Part shown: positions 25,416 to 38,480 of the stretch, in pieces
Layout of the letters: every line of letters begins with the position of its first letter
How positions within the stretch are numbered: position 1 is the first letter of the stretch
Source of the DNA: Boswellia sacra
Lineage: Eukaryota; Streptophyta; Magnoliopsida; Sapindales; Burseraceae
Direction: 5' to 3'
Assembly (NCBI GenBank): GCA_013180625.2
Contig: SNVD02015981.1
Coordinates: forward strand, 806,001 to 870,000
DNA: 64,000 nt
Notes under the pieces: generated by a model
Told to the model about the DNA's origin: nothing
Databases searched by the model: none
The model's input: the letters and a program-made list of their open reading frames with translations, nothing else
Position numbers and translations under genes: made by a program

Positions 25416-25999
25416 GATAGCATTAAGAAGTCATCGCCAAAGCAATCTTTTAGTAATATGGTAATCCAAATCCAAAAAGCGTAAACAAAATCTATCAAAA
25501 ACAAATAAATAAACAAAGGGTTCAATCAAATACTGAAAATTCCTTCTCCATCCATAAATTCAACGCTGGCGTGCTTTGGTAAGACACAGAATAGGTATGA
25601 ACACAACGGACCACAACACCCACCCTCTGCAATGTCCACAACAATAAAGCAATCCTAGGTAGATAGCTACCACTTCTCATATGACTGCGATCTTAGAATG
25701 TTGCAGCACAGCACAGCACAAACTAACTATTTTCTGAAATTGAAATATCATATTCGTTTTTAACATTAAATGCATAAATATGATAAAGTCATATTTTTGT
25801 CAAAAGTTAGCAATCAATCCTTGTGACTTCTTCAACACCAATAACCCTCCAAACTTCCCACATTAAATAAACTAAATAAATAATACTAGTAAAACTCAAC
25901 TCCAAGTCAAGTACAGTACAGTACTCTACTAACACTAACTCACTGAGTCGCCTCATCACAAGTAGAATTCAGTAAACTTACCAGCAACAACTCAACTCC

Positions 26000-27154
26000 T
26001 CAGTCCCTGAAAATGACGGAATCAGCGATTTTCATCAACGGTCGCAAACAATCCGGGGAGAATTTTCTGGCAAACAAGTAAGACTCCGAGTACTTGGACT
26101 CCCTTAACCGATGAATCAATTGCGGCGAAACTTCACTGGGCTTATACATATAAGGGTGCCCATTTGTCGTTCCGGTCCAATTGACACGTGTCAGCGTGTA
26201 ATGGGTGCAGCCATCCGGATCTTGCATTGACAACAAAGTGGGGAAGTAATGCTCTTCCGGGTAACACTCGTCCGCCCTGTAACACGGCTTCTTGAACTTC
26301 TTCCAAAGCTTCCGATCCTTGATCACCGTAAGCGCATGCTTGCGCGTCAAAACGAAGAACTGAGATCCAACCCGGAACTGACTAAACCTCACCTCCGGCA
26401 CCATCACGTACCGTCCACGCGCAATGTAACGCTTCCACAGCCGTGGATCTTTTGAAATTATCTCGATGAAGCTCTTGTACCGGAGCCGGACGCCGAACTC
26501 GGAGATCGAATCCGGCGAGGAGGAGAGATCGAACGTGGTGGAAGTGATGAGCGAGTTGTAGACGTACTTAAAGGAGTGGAGAGGGATGCAGTACTGAGAG
26601 ACGAGAGCGAAGAAGACGTTGGCGGGGTCGTCGACGATGGCGGTGGCCAGGAGACGACGCGCGGCGGAGACGAGTGTGGGGGAGGCGCGGAAGGTTTGCT
26701 TGGATTTGATGAGTTTGGAGCGGAAGACGCCGCCGGGGAGAGTGAGGTTGACGGTGGGGTCGGCGTGGAGGTAAATGTTGTAGAGGTCGGGATCGGATTT
26801 CTTGAAGAAGCGGTTCCAGAGAGGGGAGAAGTGGAGGTCGGAGTTGGTAAGGAAGAGGAAGGCGATCTTGAGCTTGGGGTTAGGGGAGGAGAGGTGAGAG
26901 CGGGAGAGGGAGGAGGAGGCAGCGCGGTTGAAGAGGGCGAGGTCGTCGAGTTCGTCCGGGAGAGGGATGGGGGGGAAGGAGGAGGGAGGGAGGAGGAGGC
27001 GGGGCGCCAGGAGGAAGAGAAGAGGGAGGGAGAGGAGGAGAACCAAGGTAAGAAGGAAAGGTGTAGAAAACATGATACGGGGAATTTGGATTTGGAGGGA
27101 ACGGAAGTGGAAATTGACGGAATTCCGCGCTATCTTGAAATGTGGGTGGTTCAC
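26000..27154 (-). CDS. GT14 (Core-2/I-branching, BC10-like) glycosyltransferase
   Basis: Single-exon gene for a type II membrane glycosyltransferase of CAZy family GT14, expected in the Golgi. The longest frame has 384 residues. Met28 (start at 27073) is the likelier start, because a hydrophobic signal anchor (about residues 29-50, rich in Leu) follows at once, giving 357 residues. After the anchor come a proline-rich stem (PPSSFPPIPLP), DELDDLALFNRA, the Branch-domain segment LKIAFLFLTNSDL, Y-N-I-Y-L-H-A-D-P, SQYCIPLHSF, and the C-terminal R-A-D-E-C-Y-P-E-E-H-Y-F-P-T and TRVNWTGTTNGHP. These blocks are standard in the plant BC10-like subfamily, whose rice founder affects cell-wall composition. 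Exact substrate is unknown. G+C content is much higher than the flanks, which creates long antisense open frames. The gene shows no sign of damage. Confidence 0.92.
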   Translation of the reverse strand: MNHPHFKIARNSVNFHFRSLQIQIPRIMFSTPFLLTLVLLLSLPLLFLLAPRLLLPPSSFPPIPLPDELDDLALFNRAASSSLSRSHLSSPNPKLKIAFLFLTNSDLHFSPLWNRFFKKSDPDLYNIYLHADPTVNLTLPGGVFRSKLIKSKQTFRASPTLVSAARRLLATAIVDDPANVFFALVSQYCIPLHSFKYVYNSLITSTTFDLSSSPDSISEFGVRLRYKSFIEIISKDPRLWKRYIARGRYVMVPEVRFSQFRVGSQFFVLTRKHALTVIKDRKLWKKFKKPCYRADECYPEEHYFPTLLSMQDPDGCTHYTLTRVNWTGTTNGHPYMYKPSEVSPQLIHRLRESKYSESYLFARKFSPDCLRPLMKIADSVIFRD

Positions 27155-27167
27155 GGCTGCCGTTAGG

Positions 27168-27177
27168 TTTAGGGTTT
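27168..27177 (-). promoter_or_regulatory. Telo-box upstream of the GT14 gene
   Basis: The plus strand reads TTTAGGGTTT, giving AAACCCTAAA on the gene strand, 14 bases before the first ATG at 27154. It may be in the promoter or leader. The match is good but the motif is short and common. Confidence 0.45.
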
Positions 27178-27299
27178 GGGCAGTGTGGAAGGGAGAAGTG
27201 GAGAGAAGAGAAACGAAGGCGATGGAGTGGGTGGAGGATTGGTGGGAAGGGGGGATGAAGATGAATTGAGTTTTCGCCGTTAGATTTGACGGCGGGGTG

Positions 27300-30200
27300 T
27301 GAGAGTGGAGAACGGCGTTGGGAAGACTGACGGGGCCTAGATGGGGAACTTGCGCAAGTTGGTGGCGTTGGGATGGGAAGCGTTGGGATGTTTTGTTCTA
27401 CTTTTTTATTATTTATTATTATTATTATTCGCTCATATTTTATTATAAAATATCTATCTACGTAATCTGACTCTGGAGGTATTTTATAATATAATTTTTT
27501 ATGTATTTGAAAAGACCTATCTTTTTATTGGGTATTTATTTTTTGTAAGCTAGCGTGGACAAGTTTAAAAGTGTGACCATTTCAACAAGTATTTCGTTTG
27601 TAATTTTAAATAATTTTTAAAAACTAAGGTACAATTCAAATATACAAAAGTTTATCCAAAGTGTTTTTAACGTAAAATTATTCTGCCTATATATTAGATT
27701 TTATTGGTATTCCTTTTTAAGATTTTGTTTACAACAATATAATCCAAAGGAACTAAATAAAATTAATAAAACAAATCTATTTTTAATCAAATTTTATATA
27801 TATTCTTGTACTTATTTTGTGTCCACGGCCTCATTGAATGCTAGATAAAAATTCATTAAAAACTACAAAATGGAGGAAGGCGTTTTCTAATAGACATCAT
27901 TAAAACATTTTAATTAAATGAAGGAGTTATAAGTTAAATAAGAGTAGTTGCCGTTTGCTAATCAAATCTTGAACAAACCTCCACCAAACTCCTAAACTAA
28001 TGCCTTTGTTAAACTTTCAGTTTAGTTATGATTTCGATATTGAAAAAAATAATAATAATAACGACAAGAAACGATAAACCCAATCACTTTTGAAAAATAT
28101 ATAAATTCTCAATCACTTTTTCAGTGGATAATTATTTAATGCTTTTGACGTGCACCCTTCTAATATTGTACGTGTATATAATGTATTAATATACCTAATA
28201 AATAAGGAAACGAATCTTCTATCAAAGATTTGTTGGTGCCTTCTTAACAAAGTAACTACAACTTTTGATTAAACAAATTACAACCTCTTTTAACATCACA
28301 ACTTTTTTTTTTCTTCTTAATAATGAAGACTACTTAATATCCTCAATGACATAGAAAGAAATTCAACATATACCAGTTAATGGGTAATACTCAATATTTT
28401 TAAATTTTTATCATAAATTATACATCTTATATAAAATATCGTGTCGATTCCAAGTTATCATATTATTCATTGCATCGTTACATCGTATCAATAATAATTT
28501 CACAAATTTGAGATGTATTATTATATCGTTTAAATTTAAATGTTATAAAATATAATCATAGCCGAATAAACCCCTCAAAATGTTCTCAATTTATAATTCA
28601 CACCTCGAGATCTCGTCATTATTGGTCTAAGCTAAAACCTTGACGGGCAACAAGGTTTTTTTTTCGGTTCTGTTCGTGTATTGGAACTTACCAAAAGTGA
28701 TTCTGCCGAGCAAGCGAAGGGGGGAAACAAAAATAAAAAAGAAGGAGAATCAAAGCGGGATGGAGGCCTTTTCTATCTTATGCCACCAATTCTGATTTTG
28801 TTAATAAATGCTGGGCAGCTCTTCAGAATACCTCCAGATTTCAAATAGCGGGCAGTTTGGAATTGCTGTAACTGTAATTAAAAAAAAGCATTTTTTTCAC
28901 CAAAAAAAATCAGATTAAAGAGAAAAGAGGAGAAAATTTGATAAATTAATTTTTAAAAACTCTTTTACTTTTTAAAAGTGAGATAAAGATGCTTAGAATT
29001 ACTTTTGCTCTAGTTTTTATTATATATAAAGGATTAAAATAGACATATCTATTATTACTTATTAATATTTAATTTTAATATTATATAATTAATTCTTTTC
29101 CCTTTTTTGTATTATTTCCAACATTTTTTATATAAATTAATCAAATAATATTTTATATTCCATTCTTTTTTATAATTATTTTCAACCTATATTATTTAAA
29201 TAATATTTCATAATCAATTTTCTCTTTTTCTTTTAATATTTTCCACAAATTCTATATAAATTATTTACAATAATATTTTATAATTAATTCATTTACTTTT
29301 TTTCTCTTTGAACTATTTTTCACAAATTCTATATAGATGATTTACAATAATATTCTCATAATATATTTTAAAACTTATATTTTTAATCAAATTGTTAATT
29401 GTAATTTTACCTTTTTTTAATCAAATTCTTACAAGTGCCAGCAACTGTGGTCATGTCCACGAAATTTGGGATCTGCTCGGCAAAAATAAATTTGTTTATG
29501 ATAACTAGTCCGTTATACAACATATTTTATTCTTAAAAAAAAACAAAATTAAATGCAAATAGAGCAAAAAAAAAAAAACACCCTTTTGGGCAGGACTTTG
29601 CAGCCAGTAGGAAAAGAGAACAAATAGTGCAGTCTCAAAACTCGTGTATTTGCAGCTTGGTGACCAATAAATAAAAAATTTGTCATTTTCTATTTAAATA
29701 TTTTATATTTAAATGTGAGGATAAATTTTAATATTTTATATTTTAAAAGTAGGATCCCATTTTTAAAGATAGATGGTCATTAGCTTTTAGTCTCCTTCCA
29801 TAAAACTAAGGATGTGTTCTTTTATAAATTCAGTATTTTTGTTTCAATTGAATTTAGGAATATGTGATTAATTTTGAATTAGTTTGAATTTTAAAAATAA
29901 TATATGATTGAGATTGAATATAAATTATATTAAAAAATGTGTAATACAGAAAACATGATTTAAAAACATAAAAGAACATAACCTAATTTTTTTCACGGCA
30001 AATTTTTCTTGAAGTAGCTCAAAAACAACCCAAACACCCCGGTCGGTTACTGTTGCTGCACAAGTGATTTTTCCCATAGCATCTCCACACTGGCCCAGTA
30101 TATGCTTACTAATGTCATGATAACGATCAACTTGGTAGGATTTCTTATAGTTTACACGAGATCTTGGAATCCACTCGCACTTGTACTAAAATAATTTTGG

Positions 30201-31000
30201 AAGGGGAAAACAAGTTTTGGTTTTAACTATTTGGAATTTGGAGGGATGAGAGACAATAATAAAGCAGAGAACAAATAAATAAAGCAAAACAGCAATAAAA
30301 TAAAATAGTGCGAGAAATGATTTGTGAATACGAGTCAACTAGAAGATGAATTAGACGCAGAACTTAAGGATACTGTGAGAGAATATTGTTACTGTAAAAA
30401 TCACGCTCTTCCGGTTAAATATGCTGAGGGTTAACCCAGCTTAAAAATGATACGGGAATGTTCCTACTACACATTTAAACTATTTATATACACTATTAAT
30501 GGTATAACTGATAGAATAAAAATTAAAACTAATTAAAATATACGACGTTATAAACATACAGTAACTGAGACAGATCACGTAATTTAAGTTTTATTTGTGT
30601 AACATTAATCATTTGGGAAACTCCCAACACAAGAATTGAAGTAGAGAAAAACCTAAAATTACCCATGATGTGCTTGATGTGCTAGATGTCTATCATCAGA
30701 AATCATGATAACTCTACAAGATCAATATGTTTTGTCAAAACCTGAAGGCAAATGTGTTGAAAACTGAATGAATTTCAGTAAAAAGAACTCACAAAAGAAT
30801 TAAAAAATACATTAACTTGTACATAGCTCAAATCCACCAGACACTATGCGATTACTCATCACATTGAGTCCCCTCTGACCAGGACTTTTTCACCATTACC
30901 CAATCTTATCTATCTACGTGTAACTGATAATAAGCAAATACATGATTGTTAAGAAGCTGAGAACGGAGAAAAGAAAGCCCGGAAAGACAGTAATTGCCAA
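27300..31000. other. A+T-rich intergenic region
   Basis: No gene supported. Contains MITE family A copy 2 (29812-29982), several A- or T-runs, and short trinucleotide stretches (for example ATT near 27410). The right end, about 30950-31300, is likely the 3' UTR of the IQD5-like gene. Confidence 0.55.
29812..29982 (+). mobile_element. MITE family A, copy 2
   Basis: About 171 bases with ends GTGTTCTTTTATAAATTC and CATAAAAGAACATAACC, the cleanest terminal inverted repeats of the three copies seen. The interior is collinear with 10857-11028. Confidence 0.7.
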
Positions 31001-31303
31001 GGAGCAGCTGCTCTGAGAATCATACATTTGAACATAAATAACATGTGATCACCTAATTAACAACATTAATGAAAGATGAATACAACAGTCACATAAAATT
31101 TACTGATCTTATTCTGTGACAAGCCAAGCCAATATCCTCAACCCTGCCTTTGCAAAACCAACTCTGCCATGGTAAAATCACCGATTTCTTCACTCGACAG
31201 GATACAAGCAATGTGGTCGCATCTCCTGGAAATGTAACTCTATATATACATACTGAAACAGGAGTACCTGAATGGGTTCGCCTCTTCCGCAGGATTTTTA
31301 TAG

Positions 31304-34300
31304 CTACAGATCGACAGACACTGGAACAGATTTTGTAGGGTTTGATTCCCCTTTTACAATAACCTTGGATCTATTACTGATGGGTTTATGAGAGCCAGGT
31401 GTCACTTTAGCAGCAGTTCTACCAACCCTGGCTGTCTGAATTCCATGGCCCCCAGCACCTAGAAGCAAATAGAGTAAAGCATTAATAACACGAATAAAGT
31501 CTGACAGTCTGTCATATCGTAGACAGACGCAAATTTCAAGTACATTTTATCATAATAAAAGGTTGAGTTACCGTACAGCAACTTTTAAACAAAGTACTCG
31601 AGAAAATTCACAACTAGAAAGTTCTGCCAGTTTGATTAAGAACTCGTACAAAAGCTGAAGAACATAAATCAAATAATTGTTCCACATCATGCATTTTTAG
31701 CCCTAGTCATTTAATAACTTGATGCTATGGGGATTCAGATTAGACCTCACTTTAACCAGGCTTGTGAGAGAAGAGACCCTTAATATAACTGATGATGGAA
31801 TAGAAGAGAGCGTTATGGTCCTTTTCTTGTTTCAACTATATTCCATTAAATAAAGACCATGAGAGAGAACAAACTCACCACTGTTGGGTAGAGACAAGCG
31901 CTTCTTTGCCGGTTTATCTGATTGAGTGGTTCTTTCTTTTGGATTGCTGTGGGATCTTGGACCAACTCCAGCAGGTCTTGAGTTGGCTTCTTCCATCAAA
32001 TCTTCTAGAGGTGGCTTGGACTTTGGCTTCGTAAACTGTGTTGTTGATGCCTCCAGCATACCTGCTGATATGCCAGGTGAAGAACTACTTCCATCAGACT
32101 GAGATGGACCTGTTTTCTGACTTGACTGGTTGGACTGAAAATTAGATGCAATTGGTTTCTTGCCTCCAGATTTTATCTGAGGCTTGGAGCCACTGTTATT
32201 CTCAGGAGATTCATTCTCACGTACCATCACTCCATCTCTAAGATTAATGTCAAGAAAGCGGTTCTCCCAAGGACGGACAGCCATCCATCGCTCCAACCAG
32301 TTCCATCCCCAGCTGCTTTTATCTGGTTCAAATCCAGAGGGAACAGGCTGCTGCCTTGATCCTGCCTGCCACTGAGGAACAAGAATTGATCTTATATTTA
32401 AGCCCTTGGAAAAAATTATTCTAGGACATATAATAAGCAGGTAATTCATAAACCAAACAGATGGCAGAGTTGAACAAAAGCGTAGAATAATCTCAGCAGT
32501 AAGCCATACTAATCCCGAAAGGCAATTATTTTTAAGATAAGAAAACGAGACTCCTGCCAACCGGATGAAAGACTTCAGAGGTATGCATGTTCAACACACC
32601 TTAAAATTCCCAGAAGAGGAAGCTTATTAACTATAAAGAGTAAATGGATGAAGTTATGAGCCATGCATCATAGAAATCTATAACTCCTTTTATGAATATT
32701 AATCAATTAGATCATGGGAAGATCTACTGCTTCATAAACCCATAAGGCGAGCTATTAGAATGTTACCTGATGGGCCAGAGCATATGCCATAGCTCTCTCA
32801 CGCTTAGCAGCAGCCTCCTGCCTCTTTAGCAACTTGGCTTGAATTTGTTCAACTGATCCTACACTGTCACACCACCCTTCCTGCGTTAAATCAGAGCCAA
32901 AAGTTATGTGCACGCTGAGGCCGTAAGAATTCAGGTGGACAAAATGTAGGTTAGTCAGCAAATGTAAAATAAATGTGTAAAAATCCTGATGCAAGACCAT
33001 TAATGCCAAATTATTGTTATATGATTACTTGTACAATAGCTATTAAGAACTCATTCCTACCATCGAAGGGGATAGCCAATTTTAAATACTATAAATGACC
33101 ACAATCAACATTTGACTATTTAATGTATATAAGAAACCAACAGTCTTAAAATCGTTTTAGGTTCTATCTTATTAGATCTATCTACCAATTACATTACTTT
33201 GGCTAGGAAACAATGAGTTAATATTAGATCCGAGTAAGAAAACAAAGCTGGACAAATTGTCCACCAAAAATGGGCACTCTGCCTAAGAACTCAATAGGGC
33301 TCCAATGACAATACAAAAAGTGTATTATAAACTAAAACCCTCAACATAAACCGCACAAAAAACCTTCCCCGCTTAGGCTATCAAAGCTTCCCGATTGTTT
33401 TGAATAAAGAGGAAAGAAACTTCCGAAAACTCCACAGTAGTTTGCCTAAAGAGAAGCCGAAATATCATTTATCCCCCACAAAGTAGAAACATCTCCTCCT
33501 CCCCACTGACATCTTCAAAAGTTATTTAATTTCTTCACAGCCATTAAACCTAAAAAGTTTCCATAATGCACAGCCCAATAACAAAACAACCTTTGTTCCT
33601 CCGATAGCTGCATGTCTGTCTAACAAAACCAAAAAACAAGAAGATGCTGCCTAAGACAAGAGTTAAACTCCTCAAGCAACTTTCAACTGCTACAAAAATC
33701 CTTCAGCTTATCACTCTGCTAATGCTGACTACATCTTTATGGAAAAGAAAAAAAAATCAGGAAAATAGGGAAAGACAGCAAGAAAGCTCACAAATCATCC
33801 AATGAAAGCCAATAAAGCAAACAACTAAGAGCAAAAAGTAAAATATTAATATTTGCATGTATGATAATTATAAACAATTTAAAGTTTCTTGCCTCTATTT
33901 CTTTAACACGAGCCTCATTTGCAAGTTGTTGCTGAAGTTTCTGTTGTGCAGTTTGACTTTCCAATGCCAATCGAACTCGTCTTGCTCGGACACGAGCCTG
34001 AACTCTTACTAATGCTTGCATGCAGCGAAGAGTTATTGCAGCTTGTTTTCTCACAGCATGACCTCTGACAAGGGCTTGAAGTCTCACTAACCCTTTCAGT
34101 GCTCGTAGAGCTCTTCTAGCCTGATATGTATCAGCAAGAAAAGTCAGTGTGATTAAAACTGTTAGGCTGACAAGAATTCGAAAGGCAGAGGAATACATAG
34201 AATTTAGGCGCCTATGAGTGACCCTTTCTTTTAATGATGACAATTGAATGAGATATTATGCAGGATATTTATTGTTAAATGCTAAGATGGTTAGCTTCCT

Positions 34301-35826
34301 GCTTCAGAAGACTAGAAGAAGTGATATTGATTAGATTTATTGGCACCTACTGAGAAATAAATTCTAGAGAAATTGTCTTAAAATTACTAAATTATTGATG
34401 ATAGATTTAGTATATTAAAGTAGCAAAACTACAAGGATCTTGCATGGTGCTATAGAGCATTGGTTTAGAAAAATGATTGGAAATTGTAATCCAGAACCAA
34501 GATGTCATATGATACCATGCAGCAATATACGTTTTTGTATTTGTCTGAACGCAATGAAAAATTAAGACATATTATTTGAGAATTACATTAAAGTTTGTCC
34601 TAAATGGCAAATTATGAATGACTAATGGACGACGGTGTTAAGAAAAACAGAAATTTGATTGTCTTTGATGCATCAATATTACATCGATACATCAAATTAA
34701 AACTTTTCCTATCAAGAGTCTTCTTTTAGCACGTATTTTTAAGGGATGCTAACAGAATCTTTCATTCATGTTGCAAAGAAATCTGCATTAATGAACCAAT
34801 TAAAAAGCATGATAAATATCTAAAAGTGTATGCTATTTTGTCCTGTCATTAGTTCTTTTCATACAACCAGAATTATGAAGCCCTCAAATACATTTTTATG
34901 CGTCCAATTGAATGAGTAATCATCATATTATCTGAAATAGTTTGAATAGATACAACTAGATGATGTCATTGGGAAAACAATACCAGAAATCCTCGAAAAG
35001 CTGTTTGGATCCGTGTTGCAGCCCTTTCTTCTCTCGAGATTTGTTGATTGTAAGCTGAATTCTGTACTTGAAGTGAATCCGAAGGAGAGGCAGTAGTCTC
35101 TGCAACCGCATTTATATTAGCATCTCCAACTGGATAATCAGCATTTTGATCAAATTCTTCTTGAAGTTTATCAGTGTCAATCTCCACAGAGTGCTTTCTG
35201 CGGTGCCGAGACTTGCTACCAGTGGTCCTCTGTGACAAGAGATGAACAATAGATTAAACTAGAAATCTATTTATACCATTAACATTATAGTATAGTATTT
35301 TATTTTAGGTCAAAGTCTTGGAGCTAGAGGCTTCTTCAGTGGTTAATGCATCCAGTGACAAAAGAATTCAACTTTTAAAATACAGGATCTCATAGAATAT
35401 GGTTAAATTCTTTAACCAGAGTGGAATTCCTTGAATTCAATTAGAAAAGACCTACAGAACAATTTTTATCTTACAAAATAAAGGAGAGAGATAAGAGGAG
35501 AGCAAGGGTGATCATCTGATTCCAAACAATAGTAAGAAGTAAGATACTAAACGACAATGGTTACAACATGAGTTAAAAAATCTCTTCTGTTAACAAGGGA
35601 ATAGCAAATATAAACAGAACTATTTCAGCATTTATAAGCATCCCACATGCAATAACCATATATACCCCTTTAGCAGTTAAGAAAATGACAGAAATCATGA
35701 ATATGAAGTATGTAAGATGGAAGAGACAAGGTCATAACTCACATTTTCATCCTTTTCTGAAGATGGTGACTTTTCTGACTTCTTTAAACCAACCAGTGCC
35801 CTGATCCATTTTCCTGAGACACCCAT
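31304..35826 (-). CDS. IQD5: IQ67-domain calmodulin-binding protein, IQD5-like
   Basis: Six coding exons on the minus strand: 35826-35743, 35229-34984, 34120-33893, 32880-32767, 32371-31879 and 31458-31304. They total 1320 bases and encode 439 residues. IQD proteins bind calmodulin and act as microtubule- or membrane-associated scaffolds; IQD5 affects cortical microtubules and pavement-cell shape in Arabidopsis. The start [16 protein letters not shown], the IQ67 domain (about residues 95-165, with [12 protein letters not shown] and repeated [16 protein letters not shown]), [29 protein letters not shown] and the DUF4005-like [10 protein letters not shown] all match IQD5. The phase-0 intron inside the IQ67 domain is the family hallmark. 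Intron 3 has a GC donor (GAG/GCAAGA at 33893/33892). A 5' UTR exon ends upstream at an acceptor near 35861, so a leader intron of over 2 kb is likely. Confidence 0.93.
33240..33720. other. Compositionally distinct block in IQD5 intron 3
   Basis: About 450 bases of less A+T-rich, stop-filled sequence, rich in CC and CTCC, between typical A+T-rich intron sequence. It may be a transposon remnant. I see no inverted repeats, coding domain or tRNA boxes, so the class is unknown. Confidence 0.25.
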
Positions 35827-38480
35827 GGTGCAAGTCAACAAAAGCAACCAAAAATAGACCTGCCAGAAAGATTCAACAAATCAGTCCAAAAGCTTGGTTC
35901 ATTGGGCACAAATTTTAGCGCAGAAAATTTTGCTTCAAGATAATAATGATTATCTAAAATGGATTACAGGAGAAGTCCCTGATGAAAACTGAGAAATAAA
36001 TACATAATTACATAACATATGTTAAGTCATATAAAAAATGAAAGCAAATATCCTAAATGAAGAGATTATGGGTTCCTAATTGTAACACCCAGAAATTCGA
36101 AACGATTATTCCATGACAAGTGTCCTAGGTGTATGCTCAATTTTAATGGACTTGAGTTCTTCGTGATATGAAAATATTCTGGTTCTAGGCAGAAAGTCAT
36201 TTTGGCTGAATGTGATTGATCTAGGGAAAAAAAGGTCTGGAGATTGCTCTTTCATCATTCACCAAATTCTTAAACTGGGGGCTATCATCCACACCCTACA
36301 AGCTTGGTAACTGGGAAACATATGAGAGATATACATGTCTCAAGTAGGTGGCAACAAGGGGATTAGAACCCATGACCTCAATGATGGGACCAAGGCGTAC
36401 TTACAACTAAGTGCAACCCTTAGGGTTTGGGTTTATAGATATTATTAAGTCAAAGAATTATAATTTCTATCCAGAAACAAATCCAAGTGAGATAACAACA
36501 TTTTTAGCACCTGAGTAGGACTAGGTTACACAAACTGAAGGTATATTATATATAGATACTTATTTTAGGGCTTAAAACTTATTCTAAAGTGCTTTTATCC
36601 ACGAGGCCTAAAGAAGAAAAACCCAAGAAAAGGGATCTAAGGAGAAGAATAAGAGGAAAGAAGGAATCTTATGATGATTAGAGTTTCAATTGTGATTCTA
36701 CGCTTATTAGAAAAGGAGAATTGATAATAAAGTAGGATGTTAGGAAACTAGAATTTCTTATGGTTTCAAAAGAAGGAAACTAGAATTTCATAGAGATCAA
36801 GAATGTGATAATAGATATTTCCAAAGTAAATATGAACAGTTTTTTATTTTAAAGTCAATACTTTTAAACCTTAAACTAGACATCCTAATGTTCAATTTGA
36901 AACTCATTTTGTAAAAATACTTGTCATGTTTGACAAGTCTCAAAGTTGATGTTTTTATTTGAACAAGTTTATTTGCTCTTTAATTTAAAAAAAAAAAATT
37001 CTCTAGTTTGCTTACTAAGTTTAATACTCACAAAAGCATATTGTGATTCCCATACTCGCTTTTGAAACTTTTTTCATCAATGCAAAATCTTTACTTAAGA
37101 GCCTAGCTATATTATAGTGATGTAAATTTGATACACCCAAAAATGGGCATACAGAATATAACTTTTATATGGTGTACCAGTAAGTCTGTTCAGGAACAAT
37201 GAATGGAATCCAAAACACATTAAAGTGATTATGCCATTACTAAAATGCAAAATTTTGTTTTTTTTTCTTATAAATCCTAATTATAATAACAAAACTCCTA
37301 GCTCTTAAAGGAAGTAAGTTTGAGGAAGTTTATTTTATCTTCCTAATAACCAGTTTATGTAACCTCCCTGAAGATTTAGTACCATTTATATTTGTCCTGC
37401 ACCGCACTTCCACAATCCATCTCTACTTCGCTTGAATTTCCAAGCCACCTAAAAGAAACCTTATCCTTGATTACGAACAAATGCCCCCAATGTCTTGTCT
37501 TCCAAACCAAGACTAAAATCCTCTATGAAATAAGCATCATTCTCCAAAAGAGTTCCATACGGACCAAATCCACGACAGCTTTACAAAAAATGTTACACAG
37601 CATCATAAGAATCCACAATCTTCCAATCGAAGCACGTTAAAGAAACCCAATGGGAGAAAAAACCAAAACAAATACTACCAAAGGAAGATCCAGTCACAGT
37701 AAAACACAACTTCTATATTCAGTTACGAAATGCAAAGCATCAGACATGGAAAAATTGCAAATATGAGCCAGCTTAACTTGGTAATGCACTAAATAACCTC
37801 TAAAAACCAAAAGAAATTAAAAAAAATAAATAAATAACTGAAAAGTGCCACATTCAAATTCCATATCCATTAACAAAATAAGAAATAAACTTCCCTTGGT
37901 TAGAACTAACCTTTTAATGGAAATTCCAAACTTCAAAGAACTCTACTCTGAGGCAGTAGCCGCTCCACTTAATCTCCTCATTTCTTGCAACCTGCAAACC
38001 ATCAAAAACTTAAAACCACTCCGAATTGCTTAAAAAACTCCAATTTACTTCCATTTATGTTATCGCAAACCAAGCATCTCATTAAACACCGAAAACTACA
38101 TTCCGACAGGCACAGATCTCGTAAAGAAGCTTCAAATTTTAAGAAAACAAAATGCAGATAAGGAATCGAATTTCGAAACGTAAAGTAACAACACATATCA
38201 GCAGATCATGAGCGGAGAAAGCTGAATTCGACATTCACCTGAAGCTCTGAAACCAGAGAGAGAGACTCGAAACTCGCAACTTGAAAGTAAGCAATTTCAA
38301 CGTCAGAGAGAAAAGGCAAGATGAGAAATTGAGAATGAGAGAGATACCTTTTCAGCCGTTGGATCTCATCAATCCATCGGTCAACAAGTCGTCATCTACT
38401 CTCCAATTCAATTCAAAAGCTTTAAAATTAAATCATTGAACTCTCTTCAAACACACACTCCCTCTCTCTTTATTGAAGTT
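35827..38480 (-). other. Leader intron and 5' UTR of the IQD5-like gene
   Basis: An acceptor (CTGGCAG/GTCTATT) near 35861 precedes the start codon by about 35 bases. Donor-like sites on the minus strand occur near 38236 (CTTCAG/GTGAATG) and 38348 (AAAAG/GTATCT), giving a leader intron of about 2.4 kb, possibly with alternative or two-step splicing. Transcription probably starts near 38400-38500, where the sequence is CT/GA-rich. A SINE lies inside at 36283-36432. No separate gene was found. Confidence 0.5.
36283..36432 (-). mobile_element. tRNA-derived SINE in IQD5 leader intron
   Basis: On the minus strand: AAACCCTAAGGGTTGCACTT, an A-box-like TTGCACTTAGTTGTAAG, then the B-box-like ATGGGTTCTAATCCCC about 50 bases on. 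The body continues with CTTGTTGCCACCTACTTGAG. The B box is the best among the SINE units of this window. Confidence 0.6.

Larger units (their letters stand above)
20477..25999. other. OEP39 3' flank and long intergenic region
   Basis: The first few hundred bases are probably OEP39 3' UTR. The rest holds a hairpin-forming microsatellite (21680-21773), a possible LTR remnant (22030-22200) and a MITE-like block near 25300-25415. Around 25560-25990 the 3' UTR of the GT14 gene is likely. No protein gene is supported: the short open frames lack homology, conserved motifs or splice context that I can recognise. Confidence 0.55.

Noticed and set aside
26576..27269. Two long plus-strand open frames of 196 and 113 codons
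   Set aside because: They are antisense to the G+C-rich GT14 exon, highly biased in Glu, Gly and Arg, and show no domain; the minus-strand frame has all GT14 motifs.
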